A stretch of DNA of 64,000 bases from assembly GCF_000378005.1 (NCBI RefSeq), contig NZ_KB899040.1, positions 315,468-379,467 on the forward strand, given 5' to 3'. Under the pieces are notes generated by a model. The model worked only from the letters and a program-made list of their open reading frames with translations. It was not told the DNA's origin and did no database searches. This document shows positions 15,110 through 24,141 of this stretch, piece after piece (the first letter of the stretch is position 1; each line of letters begins with the position of its first letter). This DNA is from Coprothermobacter platensis DSM 11748 (GTDB taxonomy: Bacteria; Coprothermobacterota; Coprothermobacteria; Coprothermobacterales; Coprothermobacteraceae). A program made the position numbers and the translations under genes.

Positions 15110-17115
15110 TGGAGCTGCTTTTCGAACTTGGCTTTGAGGAAATGCCGCCTTCTCATTTAAAGGCGTTACGTGAACAAGTATTAAAGCGTTTGCCAGAGGT
15201 TTTCAGTGATTATGGTATAGCTTATAGTGATGTCCATACGTATCTGACACCCAGGCGTTTTGCGTTGATTGTTGATGGACTTCCAGAGAAGCAGGATGTG
15301 GTGGAAAAAACCATAAAAGGTCCACCCAGTTCTGCATGCTACATGCCTGATGGGAGCATAAAGCCCGCTTTGCAGAAATTCATGGATGCAAATGGTGTCA
15401 CATCTGAAGATATACGCATCGTAGAAGAAAACGGCAAGAGTTATGTCTACGCATTTAAAAAAGAGGGTGGTAAGGACGTAAAAGCTATCCTCCCAGATGC
15501 TTTAAGGGAAATATTCACGGACTTATGGTTCCCTAAAACAATGCGCTGGGGAGACGGTTTTACCTTCGGAAGGCCTGTGAGGTGGATTGTATCTCTATTG
15601 GATGATCAAGTACTGGATATAGAGCTATTTGGAGTTCAAGCTGGCCGTTTGTCACGAGGTTTGCGTGTGTTTGGTCAGGATGTGGAAATCAATCGCATAG
15701 CGGAATATCTTCAAGAAGAGGAACAAAAAGGCATGGTCATCGTAGATGAAAACAAGAGGAAAGAGTCCATTAAGATGCAGGCACAAGAACTTGCTGCACG
15801 CTTTGGTGGAAAGCCTCATTTACCAGACACGTTGTTAGAAGAGCTCACCTACATTAACGAATTCCCTACAGGGTTCGTAGGCCATTTTGAAGAAGAATTC
15901 TTGAAGTTGCCTAAAGTTGTCTTGGAGACGGTCATGATACACCATCAACGGTACGTTGCTGTAGAAGGTGAAGATGGCGACCTCATGCCTTACTTTATCG
16001 GTTTCAGAAACGGCCCAGCAGAGAATGTACAGCAAGTCATAGTAGGAAACGAAAGGGTAATTAGAGCTCGTTTTTACGATGCACTCTTCTTCGTGGACGA
16101 GGACATAAAAAGGCCTTTGGCTGACAGGGTAAATGATTTAAATAGAATCAGCTTCTTGGGAAATTATGGAACATTGTTCGATAAGGTGAAAAGAGTCAAA
16201 TCACTCTTGCGAGTTTTTAATAGGCAGGATGATGTGACGGCACAAAGACTTTGTGAACTTTACAACGCTGATTTAACGACGATGATGGTTCAGGAACTTC
16301 CAGAACTACATGGTTATATGGGTGCATTTTACGCAGAGCGTACAGGCATAGCACCGGAATTATCCCGTCTCATTGCTGAAGTAGTGGATAAACCTACGCA
16401 AGAGACGAGTGCATTGATAAAGGTATTGGATGCTTTGGACACGATTTTTGCGGGTTTTGATATGGGTTTTGTTCCTTCCGGTTCGTCAGATCCGCTGGGT
16501 CTAAAAGGGTTAGCTTTTGACGTGCTCAATGTTGTGTCAGCGTTTTTCCCCACATACTCCGTTAATGATTTAATCGCAGCGAGTGCTGATGTACTTGGCA
16601 AAGAACAACTTAAAGAAAAAGTTGAAGCCTTTTTCTTAGACAGGCTAAGCAGTTGGGTTCAATGCCAAGAAGTGCGTGTTAAGAATGCGATTATGGATAG
16701 AGCCTTATATAAACCATTGGGTCTTTTCCCTGTTTTAGTCGATGTACTTCAACCGTTTTGGACAGGGAATTTGGTTCAAACCATCGCTTTGGCTCATAGA
16801 AGAATTAGAAACATTTTAAGGAATCAGGATGGCGGCGTTTTTGATTCTGCGTTGGCTTCTGAGAATGATTTAAACTTGTATAACAGTATGCTTAACAACG
16901 GCTTAAGAATAGACTCTTTAAACGAACCGAGCAAAGATGCTTTAATGAAGGTGCTGGAATATTTAGCTGCGATCAGTGAAAACGTACACGAATATTTTGA
17001 TAAGGAATTGGTCATGGCAGAGGACATAGATGTACGTAAAAACAGAATAGCTTTGCTTTCTGCAGTGGACAACTTGTTTAGCAGATTTGCCTATTTCGGC
17101 GATTTAGTAATGTAG
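15109..17115 (+). CDS. glyS: Glycine-tRNA ligase beta subunit
   Basis: A 668-aa beta subunit, normal length 670-690. The N terminus 'LLFELGFEEMPPSHL' matches the family ('ELGTEELP'), and the body has 'FPKTMRWGDG', 'TFGRPVRWIV' and 'FVGHFEEEFLKLPKVVL', with a C-terminal anticodon-binding-like domain. The start is ATG 15109, 9 bases after GGGGAGG (15093-15099); the in-frame GTG at 15100 abuts that site. ppdK follows 11 bases downstream with its own strong Shine-Dalgarno. Confidence 0.96.
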   Translation: MELLFELGFEEMPPSHLKALREQVLKRLPEVFSDYGIAYSDVHTYLTPRRFALIVDGLPEKQDVVEKTIKGPPSSACYMPDGSIKPALQKFMDANGVTSEDIRIVEENGKSYVYAFKKEGGKDVKAILPDALREIFTDLWFPKTMRWGDGFTFGRPVRWIVSLLDDQVLDIELFGVQAGRLSRGLRVFGQDVEINRIAEYLQEEEQKGMVIVDENKRKESIKMQAQELAARFGGKPHLPDTLLEELTYINEFPTGFVGHFEEEFLKLPKVVLETVMIHHQRYVAVEGEDGDLMPYFIGFRNGPAENVQQVIVGNERVIRARFYDALFFVDEDIKRPLADRVNDLNRISFLGNYGTLFDKVKRVKSLLRVFNRQDDVTAQRLCELYNADLTTMMVQELPELHGYMGAFYAERTGIAPELSRLIAEVVDKPTQETSALIKVLDALDTIFAGFDMGFVPSGSSDPLGLKGLAFDVLNVVSAFFPTYSVNDLIAASADVLGKEQLKEKVEAFFLDRLSSWVQCQEVRVKNAIMDRALYKPLGLFPVLVDVLQPFWTGNLVQTIALAHRRIRNILRNQDGGVFDSALASENDLNLYNSMLNNGLRIDSLNEPSKDALMKVLEYLAAISENVHEYFDKELVMAEDIDVRKNRIALLSAVDNLFSRFAYFGDLVM

Positions 17116-17126
17116 GAGGGTGGATT

Positions 17127-19793
17127 ATGGCAAAAAGCATTTACTTCTTTGATGATCCCGAACCAGTTGGACGCGAACTTCTGGGAGGGAAAGGTGCGGG
17201 CTTGGCGGAAATGACAAAGATTGGGCTGCCAGTGCCTTATGGTTTTACTATTACTACGGAAGTTTGTAGGGAGTACTACAGACTCGGTGGGAAGCTTCCT
17301 GAAGGACTTAGGGAAGATGTTATCCAGAGCATGCATAAACTGGAAGAGCGAACAGGCAGGAAATTTGGCGATACCAATAACCCGCTTCTTGTTAGTGTGC
17401 GTTCTGGTGCACGTGTGTCCATGCCTGGTATGATGGACACAATTTTGAACCTGGGGCTAAACGATGAGAGTGTATTGGGGTTGGCAAAACTAACAAATAA
17501 TGAACGTTTTGCATGGGATAGTTACAGAAGATTCATCACCATGTTTGCAGACGTTGTCCTGGGCATATCCAAGGATGAATTCGAAAAAGTGCTGGACGAA
17601 GTCAAAGAAAAAGAGCACGTGAAATATGATGCTGAAGTTTCCGCGGAGGGTTTAAAAGACGTTGCGGCAAAGAGTAAAGAACTCGTTAAGCAAGTAACGG
17701 GGAAGCCATTCCCCATGGACGTGTGGGAACAATTGTTTATGGCCATAGAGGCTGTTTTCAAATCATGGAATAACCAGCGCGCCATTCTTTACAGGCAGCT
17801 AAATAACATTCCTGACGAATGGGGCACTGCGGTGAACATTGTCCAAATGGTGTTTGGCAACATGGGAGACGATAGTGGCACTGGCGTTGCGTTCACTCGT
17901 AACCCTGCTACCGGAGAAAAAGAACTTTACGGAGAGTATTTGACTAATGCTCAGGGCGAAGATGTGGTTGCGGGTATAAGGACACCGAAAGCGATAAAGG
18001 AAATGGCAAATGAATGGCCCAATACCTATGCTGAGCTCACACGTGTCGCTTCTTTGCTGGAAAAGAACTACAAAGATATGCAGGATATGGAGTTTACCGT
18101 TGAGAAGGGTAAACTTTATATGCTACAGACCAGAAGTGGTAAGAGGACTGCTCAGGCTGCCGTTCGAGTCGCCGTGGACATGGTCCATGAGGGTTTAATC
18201 GACAAGGAAACAGCTTTATTAAGAGTTAGTCCCGAGGATGTAAATCATCTACTGCATAAACGTATCGACCCCAACTCAAAAGGACAGCCTATCGCGGTCG
18301 GTTTAGCAGCATCGCCCGGTGCAGCAGTGGGGACTTTGGTTTTCAGCGCCGATGAAGCTGTAGCTGAAGCAGCAGCGGGAAAAAATGTTATTCTGTGCAG
18401 GCCTGAAACGACACCTGATGATTTACACGGTATGGTTGCCGCGCAGGGCATATTGACTACAAGGGGCGGTATGACGAGTCACGCAGCTGTTATAGCCAGA
18501 GGCATGGGAAAACCTGCTGTTACTGGAACAGAAGCTTTAAAACTCGATTCTGAAAATGGTGTTGTTCAGACACCTGGTGGCACGATTATTCGGCGTGGCG
18601 AAGTGGTTACCATTGATGGCAGTACCGGAGAGGTTTTCTTGGGCGCTTTACCTTTGGTTGAGCCTGAAGTGGGTGCCCATTTTGAAGAACTCTTAAGCTG
18701 GGCGGACGAGTTTAGAAAACTTGGGGTAAAGGCGAATGCTGACACTCCAGAGGATGCAGCTCTGTCGCGCAAATTTGGGGCAGAAGGTATCGGTCTTACA
18801 AGGACAGAACATATGTTCCTTGGCCCTGAGCGTACACAGATCGTCCAAGACATGATCATGGCTGAAACGACGGAAGAGCGGCAGGAACCTCTGCAGCGCC
18901 TACTGGAATTGCAGCGTAGTGATTTTATAGGCATATTAAAAGCCATGGATGGTTTACCAGTTACCATAAGACTTTTAGACCCACCTTTACACGAATTCTT
19001 GCCTCAACCTGAAGACCTTGCAAAGGAGCTTGACGAAGCAAAGAAGAAAGGCGCATCTGACACAGAAATCGCCAAATTAGAGCGTCTTTTAAGACGAGCT
19101 ATCCAGCTTCAGGAACACAACCCCATGATGGGTTTTAGAGGTTGTCGCTTGGGTATTGTTTATCCTGAAATTTACGAAATGCAGGTAAGAGCAGTAGCTG
19201 AGGCTGCAGCACAGCTTAAGAAAGACGGATATAACCCGCGCTTCCAAATCATGCATCCCTTAGTTGGGACAGAAGCAGAAATGAAGTTCTTAGCGGACAT
19301 GACTCACAGAGTCGTCAACGAGGTGCTTTCGGCCAATGGAGTGCAGCTCGATTATAAAGTGGGCACCATGGTAGAAGTGCCCAGAGCAGCTTTAGTTGCT
19401 GGCGATTTGGCTAAATACGCTGAGTTTTTCTCTTTCGGTACTAATGATCTTACCCAGCTTACCTTTGGTTATTCCAGAGATGATGCTGAAGGGAAATTCT
19501 TGGGTACTTATGTCCAGAAGGGCATTCTTCCAGAGGATCCATTTGTGAGCCTGGATAAGAGCGGTGTAGGTAGATTGATAAAATTAGGTGTTACGGAAGG
19601 TAGAGCTACCAGACCCGAACTTGAGGTCGGTATATGTGGCGAACATGGCGGAGATCCAAAATCTATAGAATTCTGCCATGAAGTTGGGTTAAACTATGTT
19701 TCTGCCTCGCCTTACCGTGTACCGTTAGCGCGTTTAGCGGCCGCTCAGATAGCCATAAAAGAGAAACGGGGAGAGATATTTAAAGACAAATAA
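17127..19793 (+). CDS. ppdK: Pyruvate, phosphate dikinase
   Basis: An 888-aa three-domain enzyme interconverting pyruvate, ATP and phosphate with PEP, AMP and pyrophosphate. The N-terminal ATP-grasp domain has 'GGKGAGLAEM' and 'MPGMMDTILN'; the central swivelling domain has 'RGGMTSHAAVIARG' with the phospho-His at about residue 452; the C-terminal TIM barrel has 'EVGICGEHGGDP' with the catalytic Cys near 837 and 'GTNDLTQ'. Its Shine-Dalgarno (AGGAGGG) is 7 bases upstream. It ends the phoH operon before a long palindromic terminator. Pyrophosphate use links it functionally with the pyrophosphatase hppA in this window; this is inference. Confidence 0.98.
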   Translation: MAKSIYFFDDPEPVGRELLGGKGAGLAEMTKIGLPVPYGFTITTEVCREYYRLGGKLPEGLREDVIQSMHKLEERTGRKFGDTNNPLLVSVRSGARVSMPGMMDTILNLGLNDESVLGLAKLTNNERFAWDSYRRFITMFADVVLGISKDEFEKVLDEVKEKEHVKYDAEVSAEGLKDVAAKSKELVKQVTGKPFPMDVWEQLFMAIEAVFKSWNNQRAILYRQLNNIPDEWGTAVNIVQMVFGNMGDDSGTGVAFTRNPATGEKELYGEYLTNAQGEDVVAGIRTPKAIKEMANEWPNTYAELTRVASLLEKNYKDMQDMEFTVEKGKLYMLQTRSGKRTAQAAVRVAVDMVHEGLIDKETALLRVSPEDVNHLLHKRIDPNSKGQPIAVGLAASPGAAVGTLVFSADEAVAEAAAGKNVILCRPETTPDDLHGMVAAQGILTTRGGMTSHAAVIARGMGKPAVTGTEALKLDSENGVVQTPGGTIIRRGEVVTIDGSTGEVFLGALPLVEPEVGAHFEELLSWADEFRKLGVKANADTPEDAALSRKFGAEGIGLTRTEHMFLGPERTQIVQDMIMAETTEERQEPLQRLLELQRSDFIGILKAMDGLPVTIRLLDPPLHEFLPQPEDLAKELDEAKKKGASDTEIAKLERLLRRAIQLQEHNPMMGFRGCRLGIVYPEIYEMQVRAVAEAAAQLKKDGYNPRFQIMHPLVGTEAEMKFLADMTHRVVNEVLSANGVQLDYKVGTMVEVPRAALVAGDLAKYAEFFSFGTNDLTQLTFGYSRDDAEGKFLGTYVQKGILPEDPFVSLDKSGVGRLIKLGVTEGRATRPELEVGICGEHGGDPKSIEFCHEVGLNYVSASPYRVPLARLAAAQIAIKEKRGEIFKDK

Positions 19794-19808
19794 GGATAAG
19801 CATCGCTT

Positions 19809-19850
19809 TAGAGAAGAAAGGAGCCTCTATAGAGGCTCCTTTCTTCTCTA
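19809..19850. terminator. Perfect 21-bp palindrome between convergent genes
   Basis: A hairpin with two uninterrupted 21-base arms and no loop bases is centred at 19829/19830, between ppdK and the convergent orphan, whose TTA stop begins at 19851. The arms are A/G-rich then T/C-rich, so each strand ends the hairpin with a pyrimidine run. No long flanking T tract exists; it is presumed to be a bidirectional terminator. Confidence 0.65.
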
Positions 19851-21599
19851 TTAAGGCTGTACCGTGTAAACGCTATTGCTGGCTGAGTCAACAGCTAAGT
19901 AATAAGTGAGCTTGACATCACCGTAAGCTCTGTTCAAAGGTATGAATAGGGTCTCGTTTATGATAAAGGGGGCACCCGTTGTCATTCCCATTGCTTGATA
20001 CTGTTTTAAATAAGTGTTGACTTGTGTTGTTACCTGCGTATTATGTTCTATGAAGAGTTCGTTTATCCCTGTCTTGGGCACTTTATAGAAAACTACATGC
20101 TGTTGATTTAAGCTTCCCATGTAGATAACATTTCCTGGCAAAGTTAAACTGTCTATGACACCACGTTTCAAAGGCGTCATATCCAGCGTAACAACATTTC
20201 CTTTTTCTACACCATAGGAAAGCAACAGTTCTCCATTATCCTCGGTGAAGAAAAGTGTTTGGGGAGGTTTCGTGTATTGACTGGCAGATACCAGGTGATC
20301 ATTACCTAAAACAAAGAAACGCTGCAAATCCGTCGTTTGTACCAGTCCTGTGTCTTCCATCTCTGTTATAAGTTTGCCTTCACTAACAAAATAGTGTTTT
20401 GGTGTTTCAGCCTTTGCGTTGGTTGCTTGAAAGTTGCGCGATGTCATGTCTAAGAAAAAACTTAGTGACCAGTCACACTGGGACGCTTGGCCAATTATGT
20501 GTTCGGTCACATTCATGGTTACAGACCAAAGTTTTTCAGTAACCGGCTCCGTTTGAAAATCAACATCCCTGGTTATGAAACGTTGTGAAGGAAAACTCTG
20601 CGCCGTACAGACTGACGACACGCCGCCGCGTACTAAGTTACTCACCAAATTATCATCGTTCTCATGGATTGCTAAGCTTAAGGCCTTTATCCAAGGAATA
20701 GGCTGGGCGTCTCTCTGAAATTCCAAACGTTTTACTGAAGCAGATGTGTTTTCCCATAAAGAAATATAAAGCCCATCATCCAGCGTAGACCACCAAACAT
20801 CGCGTATATTCGCTTCGTACTTATCAGTTTCATAAATATCTTTTGTTGATCTGGTTTTCTCATCATAAATACTTACTTTCATTGTGGTGTTATTCGTTGA
20901 GACGAAGGCTACTACTGGAGAAGTTTTTGAACAAGACAGCATATCTACATTTTGTTTAGCAATATTGCTGACATTACGATTTACTAAATCGTAACTACTC
21001 ATTATGTTGCCGTTGGCATAATATATTCTGGTCCCATCTGCGTTTATGCATGCTCGAGCTTGATCTGGAAGTATTCTTTCCAAGCGCCCGCTGAATATTG
21101 AGTATAGGTAAATCCCAGATGAATCGTTTTGTTCTCTTAACGTTGGGAAGGGCGAAAGACTGATGAGTATTACTCCGTTGTCAGTGCTCAAATCCAAGCT
21201 AATTATGGCTGCCTTTTCTTTGAAACTGACTAACGGTTTTGGAGAGAACCCTTGGCCCTGGTCCAAGTAGAAAACTTCTCCAGAGCGTGAAGCAACAGCG
21301 AGTGCGGTATCGTTGCCGAAATGATTAGCTGAGAACATCGACACGTTGTCCATAAGTATGGTAGGGTTTTTCTTGTTTGCCGAATAATAAAGTAGTTTAC
21401 CGTCGGCACTAAGGCTGAAGACATTGTTTCCTGACCACCGTACTTCGCTGGTACTCAGATTCATAGATGCCACAGAACGGTAATCCACCAGCGACAAGCG
21501 TTTACCTTTTGTGCTATCGGATTTGATCTCGACAAAAAGAATGATAATTACGACAATAATGATGGGTACAAAAAGCCAAGATTTCTTGATGCTTTTCAT
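19851..21599 (-). CDS. Orphan membrane-anchored beta-propeller-like protein
   Basis: About 582 aa. The N terminus is Lys-rich, then a strongly hydrophobic helix (about residues 8-24) ending in 'FVEIKS', so it is a signal anchor with the rest outside. The body is almost all beta, with repeated 'SADGKLLYYS', 'STDNGVILISLS' and 'NADGTRIYYANG' units spaced roughly 45-60 residues apart, as in TolB/WD40-like propellers. A central region with two Cys does not show the repeat. No enzymatic motif is seen. The ATG at 21599 has no Shine-Dalgarno, and TATAAT lies only four bases upstream, so a leaderless or near-leaderless message is possible. The function is unknown. Confidence 0.65.
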   Translation of the reverse strand: MKSIKKSWLFVPIIIVVIIILFVEIKSDSTKGKRLSLVDYRSVASMNLSTSEVRWSGNNVFSLSADGKLLYYSANKKNPTILMDNVSMFSANHFGNDTALAVASRSGEVFYLDQGQGFSPKPLVSFKEKAAIISLDLSTDNGVILISLSPFPTLREQNDSSGIYLYSIFSGRLERILPDQARACINADGTRIYYANGNIMSSYDLVNRNVSNIAKQNVDMLSCSKTSPVVAFVSTNNTTMKVSIYDEKTRSTKDIYETDKYEANIRDVWWSTLDDGLYISLWENTSASVKRLEFQRDAQPIPWIKALSLAIHENDDNLVSNLVRGGVSSVCTAQSFPSQRFITRDVDFQTEPVTEKLWSVTMNVTEHIIGQASQCDWSLSFFLDMTSRNFQATNAKAETPKHYFVSEGKLITEMEDTGLVQTTDLQRFFVLGNDHLVSASQYTKPPQTLFFTEDNGELLLSYGVEKGNVVTLDMTPLKRGVIDSLTLPGNVIYMGSLNQQHVVFYKVPKTGINELFIEHNTQVTTQVNTYLKQYQAMGMTTGAPFIINETLFIPLNRAYGDVKLTYYLAVDSASNSVYTVQP

Positions 21600-21667
21600 C
21601 AATATTATATGTTAACCCATTTATTGGTTAAAAATAGTTCCAACGCTTATTTGTGGCTGGGCCTTAT

Positions 21668-21676
21668 TGTGATAAT
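21668..21676 (+). promoter_or_regulatory. Candidate extended -10 promoter for the coaD operon
   Basis: TGT followed by GATAAT (one mismatch to consensus) predicts a start near 21683 and a 70-base leader carrying the AAGGAG of coaD. No convincing -35 is visible. The 150-base gap here is one of the few intergenic spaces in the region. Confidence 0.35.
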
Positions 21677-21752
21677 CTTATAGATGTAAATATGCCTTCT
21701 ATGAGTTTGTGAATGAATGGTATGTAAAACGACGTAAGGAGTTGGATGAAAA

Positions 21753-22253
21753 ATGACTAAAGCGGTTTATCCTGGCACCTTTGATCCCATTACCCGCGGT
21801 CACCTGGATATTTTGATGCGCGCTGCAGATGTATTTGATCAGGTTACACTTCTGGTCCTCAGTAATACACAGAAAAAATCTATGTTTTGTTTAGAAGAAA
21901 GAGCTCGGCTGGCAAAGGCGGCCATAGACGAGTGTGGGCTTTTAGGTGGACGTAATATTATCGTGGATTCGTACGACGGTGTTACGGTTAGATACCTTGA
22001 AGAGCATGATATACGCGTTATTATTAGAGGTCTAAGAGCGGTAAGTGATTATGAATATGAAATACAGTTATTTCTGGCTAATAAGTATCTGGATCCGAAG
22101 GTAGAAACATTGCTCATGCCTACAAGTTTGAGATATCAATTCGTTTCATCGAGTTTAATGAAGGAGATGGTAAGTTTCGGATTGGATGTTTCAGAATTCG
22201 TTACACCCACGGTAGAACAAGCTCTTAGAGAAAAATTGGAGGTGAAACAATGA
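21753..22253 (+). CDS. coaD: Phosphopantetheine adenylyltransferase
   Basis: A 166-aa enzyme of the nucleotidyltransferase alpha/beta phosphodiesterase superfamily, catalysing the penultimate step of coenzyme A synthesis. 'YPGTFDPITRGHLDIL' contains the TxGH-type motif (here TRGH), and 'RGLRAVSDYEYE' and 'SSLMKEM' are the other family signatures. An AAGGAG lies 13 bases upstream of the ATG. It overlaps ackA by four bases (ATGA) and opens an operon reaching the IMPase gene. Confidence 0.96.
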   Translation: MTKAVYPGTFDPITRGHLDILMRAADVFDQVTLLVLSNTQKKSMFCLEERARLAKAAIDECGLLGGRNIIVDSYDGVTVRYLEEHDIRVIIRGLRAVSDYEYEIQLFLANKYLDPKVETLLMPTSLRYQFVSSSLMKEMVSFGLDVSEFVTPTVEQALREKLEVKQ

Positions 22254-23449
22254 AGATTTTGGTGCTCAATGCGGGCAGCAGCTCGCTAAAATTCCAGCTT
22301 TTCGACATGGAAGATGAATCCGTTATGGCTAAAGGTATCGTTGAAAGGATTGGTCTTCAGAAACCGTCTATGACATACACCGCAAAGGAAAAAACGAAAT
22401 TTGAAAAAGATGAACCTATAAGCCATAAGGAAGCACTTCAATGGGTATTGGATACGTTGACATCCACTGATCACGGTGTCATTTCATCACTTGATGAAAT
22501 AGGTGCCGTGGGACACAGGGTTGTTCATGGTGGAGAAGACTTCACGGGTTCGGTGCTTATCGATGACAAGGTTATTGAATCACTGGAACGAAACAAGAAT
22601 TTAGCACCATTGCACAACCCACCAAATCTAACAGGTATTTACGCTACTCAAACTGTTTTACCAAATGTTCCCATGGTCGGCGTATTTGATACGGCTTTTC
22701 ACTCTACTATGCCTGAAAAAGCTTACCTTTATGGTTTGCCCATAGAGCTTTATGAGAAATATAAAGTGAGACGTTATGGCTTTCACGGGACCAGCCATCA
22801 TTATGTAGCTCAGGAGGCTGCACGACGTTTGGGCAAAGATATAAAAGACTTGAAAATAATAACCGCGCATTTGGGAAATGGTGCGTCAGTTTGTGCTATA
22901 AAGGGTGGGCAGTCCATAGATACGTCCATGGGATTTACGCCTCTGGAAGGATTAGTTATGGGCACACGTTCTGGAGACATAGACCCGGCCATTGTCATTT
23001 GGATGATGCGAGAGCTTGGTATGAGCTATGACGAAGTGGATAACGTGCTTAATAAGAAAAGCGGCATTCTTGGTTTAGTTCGTGGAAGAAGCTATGATAT
23101 GCGGGACATTGAAGACTGGATGGCAGCAGGAGACGAGGAAGCTCGCCGCGCCATGGATGTATACTGCTACAGGCTTAAAAAGTATATTGGCTCTTATGCT
23201 GCTGTCTTAGGTGGCTTAGACGTTTTGGTGTTTACAGCAGGGGTGGGCGAAAACTCTCCCATTTTAAGAGAAATCGTTTGCGACGGTCTGGAATTCTTGG
23301 GGATCAAGATTGATAAAGAGAAGAACAATGTTAAAGGCGATGCTATAATAAGCGCCGCAGATTCAAAGGTAACTGTGATGTCCATAAGAACTGATGAGGA
23401 ACTCATGATTGCCAGAGACACTTATAGGATTGTGAGGGGATTGAAATAA
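22250..23449 (+). CDS. ackA: Acetate kinase
   Basis: A 399-aa ASKHA-fold kinase making ATP from acetyl phosphate in fermentation. 'VLNAGSSSLKF' (phosphate 1) opens the protein; 'GVFDTAFH', 'YGFHGTSHHYV', 'AHLGNGASVCAI' and 'FTAGVGENSP' follow. GGAGG lies 7 bases before the ATG. No phosphotransacetylase gene is adjacent. Neighbours coaD, plsX and acpP all touch CoA, acyl-phosphate or acyl carrier chemistry, and the same coaD-ackA-yceD-rpmF-plsX order is known in Firmicutes. Confidence 0.97.
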   Translation: MKILVLNAGSSSLKFQLFDMEDESVMAKGIVERIGLQKPSMTYTAKEKTKFEKDEPISHKEALQWVLDTLTSTDHGVISSLDEIGAVGHRVVHGGEDFTGSVLIDDKVIESLERNKNLAPLHNPPNLTGIYATQTVLPNVPMVGVFDTAFHSTMPEKAYLYGLPIELYEKYKVRRYGFHGTSHHYVAQEAARRLGKDIKDLKIITAHLGNGASVCAIKGGQSIDTSMGFTPLEGLVMGTRSGDIDPAIVIWMMRELGMSYDEVDNVLNKKSGILGLVRGRSYDMRDIEDWMAAGDEEARRAMDVYCYRLKKYIGSYAAVLGGLDVLVFTAGVGENSPILREIVCDGLEFLGIKIDKEKNNVKGDAIISAADSKVTVMSIRTDEELMIARDTYRIVRGLK

Positions 23450-23454
23450 GCGAA

Positions 23455-23934
23455 ATGATTCTTGACTTGAATACGGTCAGGCGGCAAAAAGGCTATGCAA
23501 AGATTGATTTACCTGATTTGCAAGGCCACTTAAGCTTGCCTTATGAAATTAAAAACTTGATCGGTTCAATAGAAGTTAACCAATGGGAATTTGAAAAGTT
23601 TGATTTATTGATTGATGGATCAGTGGATGTGCTGGTTCCATGTGACCGTTGTGGACAGATGTATTGGCAACATGTAACGCTTGATGATAAAGAGCTTTTT
23701 GTTATCGGTCATGAACCTAACCGAGAGGGTGAAGAGAAGCATCTCTCTGAGGACGATATTTCAACATTCTACACGCCCAATGGACGCGTGGATGTGATAG
23801 AATTGTTGAGCGAGTATATTCTTAACAGTTTACCCAGCAAGCTCGTTTGTAGTGACGAATGCGCTGGGCCTGAAGAATTATTGCAAAAGTTAGAGTTTAT
23901 TGATCTCATATTAGAAGACCAAGGAGGTAAATAA
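23455..23934 (+). CDS. yceD: YceD family protein (DUF177)
   Basis: A 159-aa protein with the DUF177 core: 'VPCDRCGQMY' (first Cys pair) and 'VCSDECAG' (second Cys pair), a probable metal site. YceD is almost always upstream of rpmF and has been linked to 23S rRNA and ribosome accumulation in plants and bacteria. The ATG has only a weak Shine-Dalgarno; it lies 5 bases after ackA. rpmF follows after a three-base gap. Confidence 0.85.
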   Translation: MILDLNTVRRQKGYAKIDLPDLQGHLSLPYEIKNLIGSIEVNQWEFEKFDLLIDGSVDVLVPCDRCGQMYWQHVTLDDKELFVIGHEPNREGEEKHLSEDDISTFYTPNGRVDVIELLSEYILNSLPSKLVCSDECAGPEELLQKLEFIDLILEDQGGK

Positions 23935-23937
23935 ATA

Positions 23938-24126
23938 ATGGGTGCACCAAAGAAGAAACCAACACAGATGAAACGAGATCAAAGAAGGGCTCATATCAAA
24001 GCAAGTGTTCCGAATTTGATTGAGTGCCCTCACTGCCATGAGCTTATCCCTTCTCACACTGTTTGCCCAAATTGTGGTTGGTATGCAGGTGAGGAAAAGA
24101 TAAAAGTAGAAAAAGAAAAGGATTAG
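23938..24126 (+). CDS. rpmF: Ribosomal protein bL32
   Basis: A 62-aa ribosomal protein. The N terminus 'MGAPKKKPTQMKRDQRRAH' is a classic L32 start, followed by a zinc ribbon with 'CPHCHE' and 'CPNCGW'. A strong AAGGAGG precedes the ATG. The Cys-containing form implies zinc binding. plsX begins 15 bases downstream. Confidence 0.96.
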   Translation: MGAPKKKPTQMKRDQRRAHIKASVPNLIECPHCHELIPSHTVCPNCGWYAGEEKIKVEKEKD

Positions 24127-24141
24127 CGAGAGCACAAAATC

